A stretch of 64,000 nt of DNA, taken from LD21 sp963715785 (GTDB taxonomy: Bacteria > Bacteroidota > Bacteroidia > Bacteroidales > VadinHA17). Both the position numbers and the translations under genes were made by a program. The notes under the pieces were generated by a model, which saw only the letters and a list, made by a program, of their open reading frames with translations, had not been told where the DNA came from and searched no databases. Location: contig OY970276.1 of NCBI GenBank assembly GCA_963715785.1, forward strand, positions 2,418,001 through 2,482,000, in the 5' to 3' direction. This document shows positions 1 through 9,186 of the stretch, piece by piece. Positions within the stretch are counted from its first letter, which is position 1. The number at the start of each line of letters is the position of its first letter.

Positions 1-1590
1 TTTTTTACCCAGCTCTATTCAGATGAAGCCTATTATGTTCTTTACGCAGGACATCCCGGTTTCGGCTATTTCGATCATCCTCCGATGATTGCATTGATGA
101 TAAAGGCAGGCCAGTTTATGTTCAATAATGAGTTTGGCGTTCGCTTCTTTTCATTAATTTCTGTGTCAGTTGCTTTATACTTAATCTATAAGCTTTCCGG
201 GGCAAATAAACCTTTATTGTTCCTGGTCGCTATATTCTCAGTTTTCGGATTGAATATCCTGGGTTTTCTGGCTCTGCCCGATAGCCCCCTTTTATTATTT
301 GGAGTCCTGTTTTTTGTGGCCTATAAAAGATTCCTGATAAAACAAAGCTTATTAAACTCGCTTCTGATTGGAATTACCATGGCTTGCATGCTATACAGCA
401 AGTATCAGGGTTTTCTGATAATATTCTTCACAGTGTTATCGAATTTAAAGCTTCTGAAATCAGGCAAATTTTATTTATCGGCATTTGTGGCTCTGGTCCT
501 TTTTATGCCACATATCATGTGGGAGTTAAATAATGGATTGGTGAGCATTACCTACCATCTGTCAGAGCGATCAGCTCCGGGTTATAAAGCTTCATTTACG
601 TACGGTTACATCTTAGGTCAGCTTCTTTATTATGGCCCGTTTTCAGCAGTTTTTATGTTTATTGCAACTATCCGTTTCAGGCAATCAGGTCTGTTCGAGA
701 GAGCTCTGAAATGGAACCTGTGGGGATTTCTCGTGTTTTTCCTGCTCTTCACTTTAAAGGGAAGAATTGAAGTAAACTGGACGTTACCGGTTCTTATTCC
801 GCTGCTCATTTTCTTTTTAAGGTCAGGTTCTGAAAATCCCATGCTTGAAAAATGGTTTTATATTTCTGCATTCCCCGTTATTCTGTTAATCGCTTTCATC
901 AGGATCGAAGCTGCTTATCCATTGTTTAATATCGGATCAGGCAGGATTGATGATTTCAGAGGGCACAGGGAACTCGGCAGGGAAATTGAAAGCAAAAGCA
1001 TGGGACTTCCGGTAATAACTTCAGATTATCAGCGGGCCGGATTGATATCGTTTTATACAAAGGCTCCTGCAGTAAGCATCAATGTTAATAGCCGGCGCAA
1101 CCAGTTTAATTTGTGGCATTTCGATAATTCCCTCAGATTCAAAAAGGTAGCATTTGTAAATAACTATATGAAAGAAGGCAAAATGATACAGGATCCATAT
1201 TACCGGGGTTATAAAGTAACTGTCATTGACTCCCTTCCGGTAATGAATGATATTCTTATACGCGCACGGTTAAAAAAGTCAGTTTTTCATACCGGAGAGC
1301 CGATAATATTATCGGTAGTTCTTGCTCCTTCGGGAAAACCCTCTGATTATAGAGATGCAGGAAATTATACCACGCGATTGAATGCTGAATTATTCCGTGG
1401 TGACAATAATATTGATGCGAAAGTTTGTGAACTTCCGGTTAACCTGCTTTTGATCAGAGATGAAGGGAAATATGATTTCGACTTTTCGGCCCCGTTACAG
1501 CAGGGAAGCTATAAAATTTTAATTTCGCTGAATACTTCGGAGCTCGGTATCTGGAGCACCCGGCAAACTGTTAAATTTACTGTCAGATAG
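1..1590 (+). CDS. GT39/ArnT-like membrane glycosyltransferase, 5' partial
   Basis: The reading frame is open from base 1, so the gene starts outside the window; the ATG at 85 is internal. The first visible residues contain SDEAYY and, further on, YFDHPPM, the acidic first-loop signature and following motif of the PMT_2/ArnT family, which transfers sugars from a polyprenyl-phosphate carrier on the outer face of the inner membrane. About ten hydrophobic segments follow. The last ~150 residues are soluble and beta-rich, probably a periplasmic domain. Donor and acceptor cannot be read from sequence; lipid, protein or glycan targets are all possible. Confidence 0.85.
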   Translation, partial: FFTQLYSDEAYYVLYAGHPGFGYFDHPPMIALMIKAGQFMFNNEFGVRFFSLISVSVALYLIYKLSGANKPLLFLVAIFSVFGLNILGFLALPDSPLLLFGVLFFVAYKRFLIKQSLLNSLLIGITMACMLYSKYQGFLIIFFTVLSNLKLLKSGKFYLSAFVALVLFMPHIMWELNNGLVSITYHLSERSAPGYKASFTYGYILGQLLYYGPFSAVFMFIATIRFRQSGLFERALKWNLWGFLVFFLLFTLKGRIEVNWTLPVLIPLLIFFLRSGSENPMLEKWFYISAFPVILLIAFIRIEAAYPLFNIGSGRIDDFRGHRELGREIESKSMGLPVITSDYQRAGLISFYTKAPAVSINVNSRRNQFNLWHFDNSLRFKKVAFVNNYMKEGKMIQDPYYRGYKVTVIDSLPVMNDILIRARLKKSVFHTGEPIILSVVLAPSGKPSDYRDAGNYTTRLNAELFRGDNNIDAKVCELPVNLLLIRDEGKYDFDFSAPLQQGSYKILISLNTSELGIWSTRQTVKFTVR

Positions 1591-1712
1591 AAAATCCGTT
1601 TCCGGCAAACAGCAAATCTTCCGGCTTTGTGCTTAATTCCTTGATAAAAGCTTGATTTTTACCGGGTAAAAGCCTGCATGAAAGTCTGTTTAGTATGTCA
1701 TGAAAAACTGTT

Positions 1713-1720
1713 TATATTTG
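1713..1720 (+). promoter_or_regulatory. putative -7 box (TATATTTG)
   Basis: Matches the Bacteroidetes -7 consensus TAnnTTTG, 64 bases before the ATG at 1784. No good TTTG -33 element lies at the expected spacing, so this is a weak call. It favours 1784 over an upstream start. Confidence 0.35.
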
Positions 1721-1783
1721 CACAGTATATTGTTAAACCGATTGGGTTCAGCCGAAGGAACTTATTCCCTCATAACAAATATT

Positions 1784-3010
1784 ATGAAAGTAATTGAAGT
1801 CAAAACCAGGCATGACAGGAAGGAATTTATTGAATCCCCGAAAGAATTATATAAAACTGATCCATTCTGGGTATGTCCGCTTGACGCAACCATCGAGTCG
1901 CTTTTCGATCCTGCTAAGAATCATGCTTTCAGTCATGGTGATGCTGCCCGGTGGATTCTTAAAGATGATAATGACCATACGATAGGAAGGATTGCTGCTT
2001 TTATTGACAATGTAAGGTCGGCTGCAAACAGGCAGCCCACAGGGGGAATTGGCTTTTTTGAAGTGACTGAAGATAAAGAAGCAGCATTCCTGTTGTTTAA
2101 TACAGCATTGAAATGGCATTCTTCACATGGCATGGAGGCTATTGATGGTCCGATAAATTTTGGGGAGAATGATACAAACTGGGGATTACTTGTTGAGGGG
2201 TTCATGCAGCCTGGTTTTGGCATGCCTTATAATAAAAAATACTACAAATCATTTTTTGAGGATTTCGGGTTTAAAAATTATTTTGAGCAATATTCCTATC
2301 ACAGGGAGGTAAGAACCCCCGCTAATGATCTGACCTGGTTTCCTGAAAGAATTATGAAAATAGCCGAATGGCTAAGTAAGCGGCAGGGTTATTCATTTCA
2401 GCATTTTGAAATAAGGAACAAGAAAAAATATATAAACGATATAGTTGAAATTTATAATTCGACCTGGTCGATTTTTAAAGAGGATTTTACACCTCTCGAC
2501 CCGGTTATTCTTGAGGAATCGTTTCAGAAGGCCAGACTGATAATAGATGAAGAGATAATCTGGTTTGCCTATTTCAATAATAAGCCTATTGGCTTCTTTG
2601 TACTCTACCCCGACCTGAATCAGATTATTAAATATTTCAACGGGAAGATGAATCTCTGGAATATGCTTAGATTTTTTTATTTCAAAAAGACTCATAAAAT
2701 GACAAGGATGCGCGCTGTTGTGGGAGGCGTTAATCCAAATTTTCAAAACAGCGGAATTGAATCTGCGATTTTCCTTCAGTTATACCACTCATTCAGGAAA
2801 AAGCCATGGTTTAAAGAGCTGGAGCTGTCCTGGACAGGAGACTACAATCCCAAAATGATCGCTATTTATGAAGCACTTGGAGCAAAAAAGGCAAAAACTC
2901 ATATAACTTACAGATATCTTATTAACAAAGAGCTTAATTTTATTAGGCTTAAAGATGAAATGTCTGATAAACAGGAACATAAGCAAGAGCGACAGGGAGA
3001 TGATCAATAA
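1784..3010 (+). CDS. GNAT-like N-acetyltransferase family protein (YghO-like)
   Basis: Encodes about 408 residues with no signal peptide or membrane segment. The start MKVIEVKTRHDRKEF at 1784 is preferred over an in-frame ATG at 1700, because the extra 28 residues look non-coding and span a putative -7 box. The N-terminal motif DPFWVCPLD and the central FGENDTNWGLLVEGF are typical of a conserved Bacteroidetes family annotated as GNAT-like. The C-terminal half (NKPIGFFVLYPDLNQ, then a late AIYEALGAKKAKTHITYRY) resembles an acetyl-CoA-binding GNAT fold. Substrate is unknown. The last ~20 residues are highly charged. The gene is followed by rpmE2, which has its own promoter. Confidence 0.6.
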   Translation: MKVIEVKTRHDRKEFIESPKELYKTDPFWVCPLDATIESLFDPAKNHAFSHGDAARWILKDDNDHTIGRIAAFIDNVRSAANRQPTGGIGFFEVTEDKEAAFLLFNTALKWHSSHGMEAIDGPINFGENDTNWGLLVEGFMQPGFGMPYNKKYYKSFFEDFGFKNYFEQYSYHREVRTPANDLTWFPERIMKIAEWLSKRQGYSFQHFEIRNKKKYINDIVEIYNSTWSIFKEDFTPLDPVILEESFQKARLIIDEEIIWFAYFNNKPIGFFVLYPDLNQIIKYFNGKMNLWNMLRFFYFKKTHKMTRMRAVVGGVNPNFQNSGIESAIFLQLYHSFRKKPWFKELELSWTGDYNPKMIAIYEALGAKKAKTHITYRYLINKELNFIRLKDEMSDKQEHKQERQGDDQ

Positions 3011-3023
3011 TTTCACAATTACA

Positions 3024-3054
3024 TTTGTAATTTCAAGAATGTTAATTAATTTTG
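3024..3054 (+). promoter_or_regulatory. Bacteroidetes-type promoter for rpmE2 (TTTG-N19-TAATTTTG)
   Basis: TTTG at 3024-3027 and TAATTTTG at 3047-3054 are separated by exactly 19 bases, matching the Bacteroidetes primary sigma consensus (-33 TTTG, -7 TAnnTTTG). The predicted transcription start is about 3061, some 50 bases before the rpmE2 ATG. Confidence 0.65.
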
Positions 3055-3112
3055 CAAACCCTAATCTGAGGGAATTTATTTGGATTATTAAGGATAAAAA
3101 AAATATTGAGCA

Positions 3113-3376
3113 ATGAAAAATGGTATTCACCCAGGCAATTACAGGTTTGTAGTTTTTCAGGACATGTCGAATGGGACAGCCTTCCTGAGTAAATCGACTG
3201 CACCATCAAGAGAGAACATAAAATGGGAAGACGGGAATGAATATCCTCTTATCAAGCTTGAGATCTCAAACACCTCTCATCCATTTTATACCGGTAAAAT
3301 GAAACTTGTTGATACTGCAGGAAGGGTTGATAAGTATATGAACCGTTACAAGGACCATATGGGTAAAAAGAAATAA
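3113..3376 (+). CDS. rpmE2: 50S ribosomal protein L31 type B
   Basis: An 87-residue product beginning MKNGIHPGNYRFVVFQDMS and ending with the family block SHPFYTGKMKLVDTAGRVDK. It is a component of the large ribosomal subunit. It lacks the CxxC pairs of zinc-binding L31, so it is the zinc-independent B type. Length is normal for the type. A consensus promoter lies upstream and a hairpin terminator directly downstream, so it is probably monocistronic. Recognition is firm. Confidence 0.95.
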   Translation: MKNGIHPGNYRFVVFQDMSNGTAFLSKSTAPSRENIKWEDGNEYPLIKLEISNTSHPFYTGKMKLVDTAGRVDKYMNRYKDHMGKKK

Positions 3377-3400
3377 TTTCCGTATTCGTGCGGAATGAGG

Positions 3401-3431
3401 TAGGGACTTGCTCAGGCACGTCCCTATTTTT
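3401..3431 (+). terminator. rho-independent terminator after rpmE2
   Basis: TAGGGAC at 3401-3407 pairs with GTCCCTA at 3420-3426. An inner TGC/GCA extension closes a TCAG loop, and a run of T follows at 3427-3431. Confidence 0.75.
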
Positions 3432-3498
3432 GTTAATGCCTGTACCATGGCACAATCCTTGCAGTAGCCTTATTCACCCCATTTTTAAAAATATTGTG

Positions 3499-3506
3499 TA
3501 ATTTTG
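3499..3506 (+). promoter_or_regulatory. putative -7 box for lon (TAATTTTG)
   Basis: TAATTTTG fits TAnnTTTG and lies 86 bases before the lon start. No TTTG is found about 19 bases upstream, so support is limited. Confidence 0.35.
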
Positions 3507-3591
3507 GCACATTCGGGAAAATTAAAACAAAAAGCAAAAATGGGTGTTTGAAATATTTGATGCATTTTAAACAGTTAGGAGTAAAATCTAA

Positions 3592-6054
3592 ATGGAAAAG
3601 AAATTCAGGAAACCAGTCAATGAGATATTACTTCCGGAAATTATCGATGGAGATGGAGATATAGTGCCCATTATAGCTGATGGAGATGACGGTGAGCTTG
3701 AGGACGTTGATGTTCCCGAAACAATCCCGATACTTTCACTTAGGAATACTGTGCTATTCCCGGGAGTAGTACTCCCTATATCAATAGGCCGCCCTAAATC
3801 TATACAGTTAATTAAAGATGTTTACCGGACAAACAAGATTGTAGGAACAGTCGCACAAAAGGATCCCGATATAGAAAATCCTGAATTTCAGGATCTTCAT
3901 TCTATCGGGACCATAGGACAGATTGTCAAGCTTCTCGAGATGCCCGACGGATCTACCACTGCAATAATACAGGGACGCAAAAGAATGGCATTGCAGGAGC
4001 TTGTATCAAGCGATCCGTACTTTGTTGCAAAGGTCAAGTCAATACCTGAAACAAAGCCTGAAATACTGAACAAGGATTTTGATGCCATAGTTGGCTCTTT
4101 GAAGGACTTATCGCTTAAGATAATTAAGATCAATCCCAATATAAGTCCTGAAGCATCCTTCGCTATCAAGAACATAGAGAATAATACTTATCTTATTAAT
4201 TTTATCTGTTCAAATACAGATATTAAGGTTCAGGACAAGCAGAAACTGCTTGAGATAAACAGTTTGCGCGACAGAGGCTTTATGCTGCTCGAATTTCTCG
4301 TACAGGAAATTCAGGTACTGGAACTTAAAAATGAATTGCAGTCCAAGGTTAAAAGCGATCTTGATCAGCAGCAGAGAGAATTTCTTCTTCATCAGCAGAT
4401 GAAGACAATCCAGAATGAATTGGGAGGAAATCCTGCAGAAAAGGAAATCGAGGAATATATTAAGAAGGCGGATACAAAGAAATGGAGCGTTGAGGTAAAA
4501 AAAGTTTTCGATAAGGAACTCGACAAGCTTCATAGGCTTAATCCTGCAGCTGCTGAGTATTCTGTTCAGGTGAATTATATCCAGACGCTTCTCGATCTGC
4601 CCTGGGATTCTTACACAGAGGATAATCTCGATCTGAACAATGCCCGTCGCGTTCTTGACTCTGATCATTTTGGTCTCGATGAAGTTAAGGAAAGGATCCT
4701 TGAGCACCTGGCGGTTCTGAAACTGAAAGGTGATCTTAAATCTCCTATTCTGTGCCTTTACGGACCTCCGGGAGTCGGAAAGACCTCACTTGGCAGATCA
4801 GTGGCAAAAGCTCTTGACAGAAAGTATGTCAGAATGTCATTAGGGGGGTTGCATGATGAGGCTGAGATACGGGGACACAGAAAAACCTATATCGGAGCTA
4901 TGCCCGGAAGAATAATCCAGAACATTAAAAGAGCCGGGTCCTCAAATCCTGTATTTATTCTGGATGAGATTGACAAAGTTGGCCAGGATTTCAGAGGCGA
5001 TCCATCTTCCGCTCTTCTGGAAGTACTTGATCCTGAACAAAACAGCACATTCTTTGACAACTTCCTCGAAATGGAATATGATCTGTCAAAAGTACTGTTT
5101 ATAGCAACTGCCAATAACCTTGCAACAATAAGTCCTGCTCTGCGTGACAGGATGGAGCTTATTGAGATTACCGGCTACCTTATTGAAGAGAAAATCGAAA
5201 TTGCTAAACTTCATCTCTTCCCTAAACAGCTTGAAAACCATGGTGTAAAGGAAGGTCAGCTCACAATCGATAAGAAGGTAATGGAAGCCGTTATCGAAAA
5301 GTACACCAGGGAATCAGGTGTCCGTGAGCTTGATAAACGCCTGGCAAAATTGGTAAGGGTAACCGCTAAAAATATTGCATCCGAAACAAAATATGATACG
5401 GCACTCTCGGCAGAGTCTTTGGCAGAATTACTTGGACCTCCGAGATATACGCGTGATATCTATGCGGGTAATGAGCAGGCCGGAGTGGTTACCGGACTGG
5501 CATGGACAACTGCAGGCGGTGAGATATTATTTGTCGAAACAAGTCTGAGCAGAGGTAACGGAAAGCTGACTCTTACCGGAAACCTTGGGGAAGTGATGAA
5601 AGAGTCGGCCATTATCGCCCTGGAATACCTGAAGTCAAATGCAGAAATGCTGGATCTGCCCGATAATTTCTCGGAAAAATGGAATATTCATATTCATGTG
5701 CCTGAAGGTGCAATTCCAAAAGACGGACCATCTGCAGGAGTAACAATGGCAACTTCAATAGCCTCAGCATTCACACAGCGGAAGGTGAAAAAATACCTGG
5801 CTATGACAGGTGAGATTACTTTAAGAGGCAAAGTTCTTCCGGTAGGAGGGATAAAGGAAAAAATACTGGCCGCCAAACGAGCCAGCATAAAGGAGATAAT
5901 TGTTTCGGAAGAAAACAGGAAAGATGTCGAAGACATTAAGGAAATTTATATCAGAGGATTAAAATTTCATTATGTTGAGACAATTATGGGTGTTCTGGAG
6001 CTTGCCCTGCTTAAACAAAAAGTTAAGAATCCCAAAAATATATCATTCGAATGA
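3592..6054 (+). CDS. lon: ATP-dependent protease La (Lon)
   Basis: An 820-residue cytosolic AAA+ serine protease for misfolded and regulatory proteins, full length for the family. It has an acidic N-terminal extension, a LON substrate-binding domain (about residues 40-250), a coiled-coil linker, and an AAA+ module with Walker A GPPGVGKTSLG and Walker B FILDEIDKVG. The C-terminal protease domain carries the catalytic Ser in PKDGPSAGVTM and the catalytic Lys in GGIKEKILAAKRA. The stop codon overlaps the coaD start (ATGA), so the two genes are probably cotranscribed. The gene is intact, unlike ftsH further along. Confidence 0.97.
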   Translation: MEKKFRKPVNEILLPEIIDGDGDIVPIIADGDDGELEDVDVPETIPILSLRNTVLFPGVVLPISIGRPKSIQLIKDVYRTNKIVGTVAQKDPDIENPEFQDLHSIGTIGQIVKLLEMPDGSTTAIIQGRKRMALQELVSSDPYFVAKVKSIPETKPEILNKDFDAIVGSLKDLSLKIIKINPNISPEASFAIKNIENNTYLINFICSNTDIKVQDKQKLLEINSLRDRGFMLLEFLVQEIQVLELKNELQSKVKSDLDQQQREFLLHQQMKTIQNELGGNPAEKEIEEYIKKADTKKWSVEVKKVFDKELDKLHRLNPAAAEYSVQVNYIQTLLDLPWDSYTEDNLDLNNARRVLDSDHFGLDEVKERILEHLAVLKLKGDLKSPILCLYGPPGVGKTSLGRSVAKALDRKYVRMSLGGLHDEAEIRGHRKTYIGAMPGRIIQNIKRAGSSNPVFILDEIDKVGQDFRGDPSSALLEVLDPEQNSTFFDNFLEMEYDLSKVLFIATANNLATISPALRDRMELIEITGYLIEEKIEIAKLHLFPKQLENHGVKEGQLTIDKKVMEAVIEKYTRESGVRELDKRLAKLVRVTAKNIASETKYDTALSAESLAELLGPPRYTRDIYAGNEQAGVVTGLAWTTAGGEILFVETSLSRGNGKLTLTGNLGEVMKESAIIALEYLKSNAEMLDLPDNFSEKWNIHIHVPEGAIPKDGPSAGVTMATSIASAFTQRKVKKYLAMTGEITLRGKVLPVGGIKEKILAAKRASIKEIIVSEENRKDVEDIKEIYIRGLKFHYVETIMGVLELALLKQKVKNPKNISFE

Positions 6055-6533
6055 AGAAGGTAGCTGTTTTCCCCGGATCATTTGATCCATTCACTATCGG
6101 ACATGAAGCGATCATCAGGAGAGCGCTAAAGCTCTTTGATGAGATAATCATTGCCATAGGTGCCAATGCATTGAAGAAAAACTATTATTCACTTGAGACA
6201 AGAACAGAGATGATCAGCAGGGTTTTTAAAGATGAACCCAGGATAATAGTAGATCATTATGAGGGACTTACGGTTGACTATTGTAATAAGAACGGCGCCG
6301 GGTATCTTTTAAGAGGACTGCGGACAGCTGCGGATTTTGAGTTTGAGAGAGCAATCGGTCAGGTTAATAATTCAATGGCTCCGGGCATCGAATCTGTCTT
6401 TCTTCTGACGGCTCCTGAACATTCTTTTATAAATTCCACAATTGTAAGGGATATAATTAAAAGCGGAGGCGATGCCTCGAAATTTGTCCCTTCTGCAATA
6501 AATCTGAGAGATTTCAAGGGATCAGATGATTAG
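6051..6533 (+). CDS. coaD: phosphopantetheine adenylyltransferase
   Basis: A 160-residue enzyme of coenzyme A synthesis that converts 4'-phosphopantetheine plus ATP to dephospho-CoA. The N-terminus VAVFPGSFDPFTIGHE holds the nucleotidyltransferase signature with the T/HxGH-type site, and YLLRGLRTAADFEFE is the second conserved block. Family-typical length. It starts inside the lon stop codon (ATGA overlap), a sign of translational coupling. It converges on a NUDIX gene with only a few bases between. Confidence 0.96.
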   Translation: MKKVAVFPGSFDPFTIGHEAIIRRALKLFDEIIIAIGANALKKNYYSLETRTEMISRVFKDEPRIIVDHYEGLTVDYCNKNGAGYLLRGLRTAADFEFERAIGQVNNSMAPGIESVFLLTAPEHSFINSTIVRDIIKSGGDASKFVPSAINLRDFKGSDD

Positions 6534-6540
6534 GAACCGG

Positions 6541-7149
6541 TCACCGAAGGATTGAACTGTTGATCAGATCCATGAGCGACAGCCAGGCATTTGTTTTAAC
6601 CGAGTTGATTTCATCAGGAAACAGCCATTCAACTTTTGTAATCCCCTCTGATTTCTCGGGCTCAATTATCATTTCCCCATTGTATTGCATCAGAAACCAG
6701 ATTGTTTTCTTAAGGTAGGAAATTCCTTCCCAGCTGTACGTGTGATAACTCGGATTAATCGGCTTCACTATTGTATGTCCCTTGATTCCACATTCTTCAC
6801 TGACTTCCCTGAGAGCACATGCTTCAGGTTCCTCGCCCGGTTCGATATGTCCTTTAGGCAGATCGAGCCTGCCTTTTTTTTCGATAAAAAGGTATTTGCC
6901 TGAAGTATGCCTTACCAGTCCGCCTGCCGCGCCTACTTCAGTAAAATAAATTCTGAATATCTTCCAGATATGCTTAATATCGGGACCATACACATTGATG
7001 GCATTGATGGTCTTATCTTCCTGAAAATCAGCGATTAGTCTATAAAGTTCCTTTGTATCGTGGAATTTATGGAATAAGCCGTATTTTTGTATCCTGTCTG
7101 GTTCAGGGCTTATCAATATAAACCTGTTCTCGAAATGAACTTTATACAT
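6541..7149 (-). CDS. NUDIX hydrolase
   Basis: About 202 residues starting MYKVHFENRFIL at 7149; an upstream in-frame ATG at 7173 would overlap the divergent pyrE start. The Nudix box GHIEPGEEPEACALREVSEECGI is complete (Gx5Ex7REUxEExGU), so Mg2+-dependent cleavage of a nucleoside diphosphate linked to another moiety is expected. The ~65-residue N-terminal part is not recognised. Substrate is unknown. The start lies 6 bases from pyrE on the other strand, so both promoters must sit within each other's 5' regions. Confidence 0.85.
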   Translation of the reverse strand: MYKVHFENRFILISPEPDRIQKYGLFHKFHDTKELYRLIADFQEDKTINAINVYGPDIKHIWKIFRIYFTEVGAAGGLVRHTSGKYLFIEKKGRLDLPKGHIEPGEEPEACALREVSEECGIKGHTIVKPINPSYHTYSWEGISYLKKTIWFLMQYNGEMIIEPEKSEGITKVEWLFPDEINSVKTNAWLSLMDLINSSILR

Positions 7150-7155
7150 ACTCGA

Positions 7156-7800
7156 ATGGATATTGAAAAACAAACGGCTGAATATCTTTTACAAATTAAC
7201 GCAATTAAATTGCAACCGTCAAATCCTTTTACATGGGCCTCGGGATGGAAATCACCAATTTATTGTGATAATCGGAAAACTCTTTCATTCCCTGAATTGC
7301 GATCATTCATCTGCAGTTCTTTTGCTGAAATGATTAAAGAACTGTATCCTGAAGCTGAGTTGATAGCGGGGGTCGCTACCGGAGCCATAGCTCATGGCGC
7401 TCTTGTTGCCGACAGGCTTGGTTTACCGTTTATCTACGTTAGGTCGGGAGCTAAGGAACATGGCCTTGGAAACCAGATTGAAGGGTATTTTGAAAAAGGG
7501 CAGAAAGTAGTGGTCGTTGAGGATCTGATCTCAACCGGAGGTAGCAGCCTGAATGCTGTGACGGCCCTCAGGGATGCAGGTTGTTCAGTACTGGGGATGG
7601 TGGCAATTTTTACATACGAATTTAAAAAAGCCTCGGATGCATTTTTACAAGGAAACTGCAAACTGAATACTCTGAGCAGATACCAGGTGCTTATTGAGAC
7701 TGCAGTGAAAACCGGATACATCAATGAGACAGAAGTGGAGACTTTAAAAAGCTGGAGAATGGATCCTGCCGGCTGGGGAAGCCTAGTCAGGAATGCCTGA
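7156..7800 (+). CDS. pyrE: orotate phosphoribosyltransferase
   Basis: A 214-residue pyrimidine biosynthesis enzyme that joins orotate and PRPP to give OMP. The start MDIEKQTAEYLLQ at 7156 is chosen because the longer frame from 7087 has a non-family extension overlapping the NUDIX gene. Visible motifs are PFTWASGWKSPIYCDNR near the N-terminus and the PRPP loop VVVVEDLISTGGSS. Family-typical length. The SRPBCC gene follows on the same strand about 50 bases later. Confidence 0.95.
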   Translation: MDIEKQTAEYLLQINAIKLQPSNPFTWASGWKSPIYCDNRKTLSFPELRSFICSSFAEMIKELYPEAELIAGVATGAIAHGALVADRLGLPFIYVRSGAKEHGLGNQIEGYFEKGQKVVVVEDLISTGGSSLNAVTALRDAGCSVLGMVAIFTYEFKKASDAFLQGNCKLNTLSRYQVLIETAVKTGYINETEVETLKSWRMDPAGWGSLVRNA

Positions 7801-7853
7801 AATGGACATAAACATAAAATGAGCGAGATTAATTAAGCAGAAAATATTATCTG

Positions 7854-8288
7854 ATGTCTGAATTGTCATATTTCGAAAGCAGGTCAGGAACCCTGTCGTG
7901 CAACGCTGAAGAGGTTTTTATTTTTGTGACCGATATCAGGAATTTTAATCAGTTTATTCCGGAGGGCAGGATCAGCAACTGGAAGGCTGAAAAGGAATCC
8001 TGTAGTTTCAATGTCCCAATGATCGGTGCAATTACAGTATTGCTTTTCGAAAAAATCGAATTTGGCAAGGTTGTTTTTAAAGGAGATGCACTGAAGAAAA
8101 ATGATTTTACTCTTACTTTGAATATCTCAGAAAAAACCGGGAATAAAGCCGATGTCGTTATTAATTTAAGTGCAGAACTTAAATCCGATGATGAAGATGC
8201 TGGCTTAGTTAAGCCAATAGAACAGTTTCTCGAAATTCTTATTAAGGAAATGGAAGCATTCAGAGACTGGAGAAATGTTAAGCAATAA
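7854..8288 (+). CDS. SRPBCC/START-like domain protein
   Basis: A 144-residue soluble protein with the N-terminal pattern FESRSGTLSCNAEEVFIFVTDIRNFNQF seen in Bacteroidetes polyketide-cyclase/START-like (SRPBCC) proteins, a helix-grip fold that binds hydrophobic ligands. Ligand and role are unknown. It follows pyrE on the same strand, and its 3' end overlaps the convergent birA gene by about 11 bases. Confidence 0.7.
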   Translation: MSELSYFESRSGTLSCNAEEVFIFVTDIRNFNQFIPEGRISNWKAEKESCSFNVPMIGAITVLLFEKIEFGKVVFKGDALKKNDFTLTLNISEKTGNKADVVINLSAELKSDDEDAGLVKPIEQFLEILIKEMEAFRDWRNVKQ

Positions 8289-9029
8289 ATTCTATTTCTT
8301 TAAAAGCAATACTCTCTTATTTTCCCTTTTCGATCTTCAATAATAAGTCTGCCGTATTTACCGGTGCTCAAAATCCTTCCTTCTCAGGATCCGGAATTGT
8401 CTCTGAATTCGCACCATTTATTCAGCCGGTACAACTTTGAAAGATATTCATTCTTATATCTCTGAAAAATTCGAGGCAATCAGTTCCCTGTACCTTTTAT
8501 CCAGATCGTCAGCAAGCTGATGAAGAGAGTCGGTGAGATCAAAGTTCATTTCCTGATAACATTCGCAGTGACACCGGGTTTGGAGGATTGCTTGAGAATT
8601 TTCCTGGTTAATATTAAGACCAATCCCTGCTATTGTATGATTCAATCTTATCACCAGAAATGGAATTCTCAATTAATATACCTGCTATTTTGTCATTGTT
8701 TACATAAATGTCATTTGGCCATTTTATTGAACATCCGGGATATCATAATCGTAACAGAAAATCACAAATTCCAAGGGAAATTGCCATTGAAATACAAAAC
8801 TGATCCTCAGTCGTTTATGAAAGAACGGATATAGTACTAATGCTGATTAACAGATTTTTACCATCTTCGCTTTCCCAGCTGTTTCTGTAATAGCCTCTGC
8901 CTGCCGATCTGATAATTTGTATAGACTATTGTGCCTTCGGGCAGCTTATTCATTTTTTAAAAGGGCTGATGTAAGAGTATTTGTCGATGGCAGGTTTTCA
9001 AAAAATAATAAATTTGAACCTATTATCAT
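8278..9029 (-). CDS. birA: biotin-[acetyl-CoA-carboxylase] ligase, broken by several frameshifts
   Basis: No single frame covers this gene, but piecing the frames together gives one ~250-residue BirA. It begins MIIGSNLLFFENLPSTNTLTS (STN motif) at 9029, then LPEGTIVYTNYQ, SWESEDGKNLLISIS, the ligase signature IKWPNDIYVNNDKIAG, TIAGIGLNINQ, and a C-terminal domain LYRLNKWCEFRDNS ... LSTGKYGRLIIEDRKGKI ... KEIEFIA. Every conserved block of the family (biotinyl-AMP formation and transfer to the biotin carrier protein) is present in order, without an N-terminal HTH. At least five indels separate the blocks. I infer sequencing error, because the residues between breaks are fully conserved. Divergent from rsfS. 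Confidence 0.8.
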
Positions 9030-9186
9030 GATTAGCAGATAGTTTAATGTTAATATCAATTATTTTAATTGCCTGTTTTTCATGATAGTGGTAAGATTGG
9101 CATTGAAATTGCAAAAGAGCTTACAGTAACAAAAATACAGATTAAAGTGGTACTTTTGCGACTTAATATAAAACGATGAAATATTG

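Noticed and set aside
1700..1783. Longer N-terminus for the GNAT-like protein
   Set aside because: The added residues are not family-like, and the segment contains a putative -7 box.
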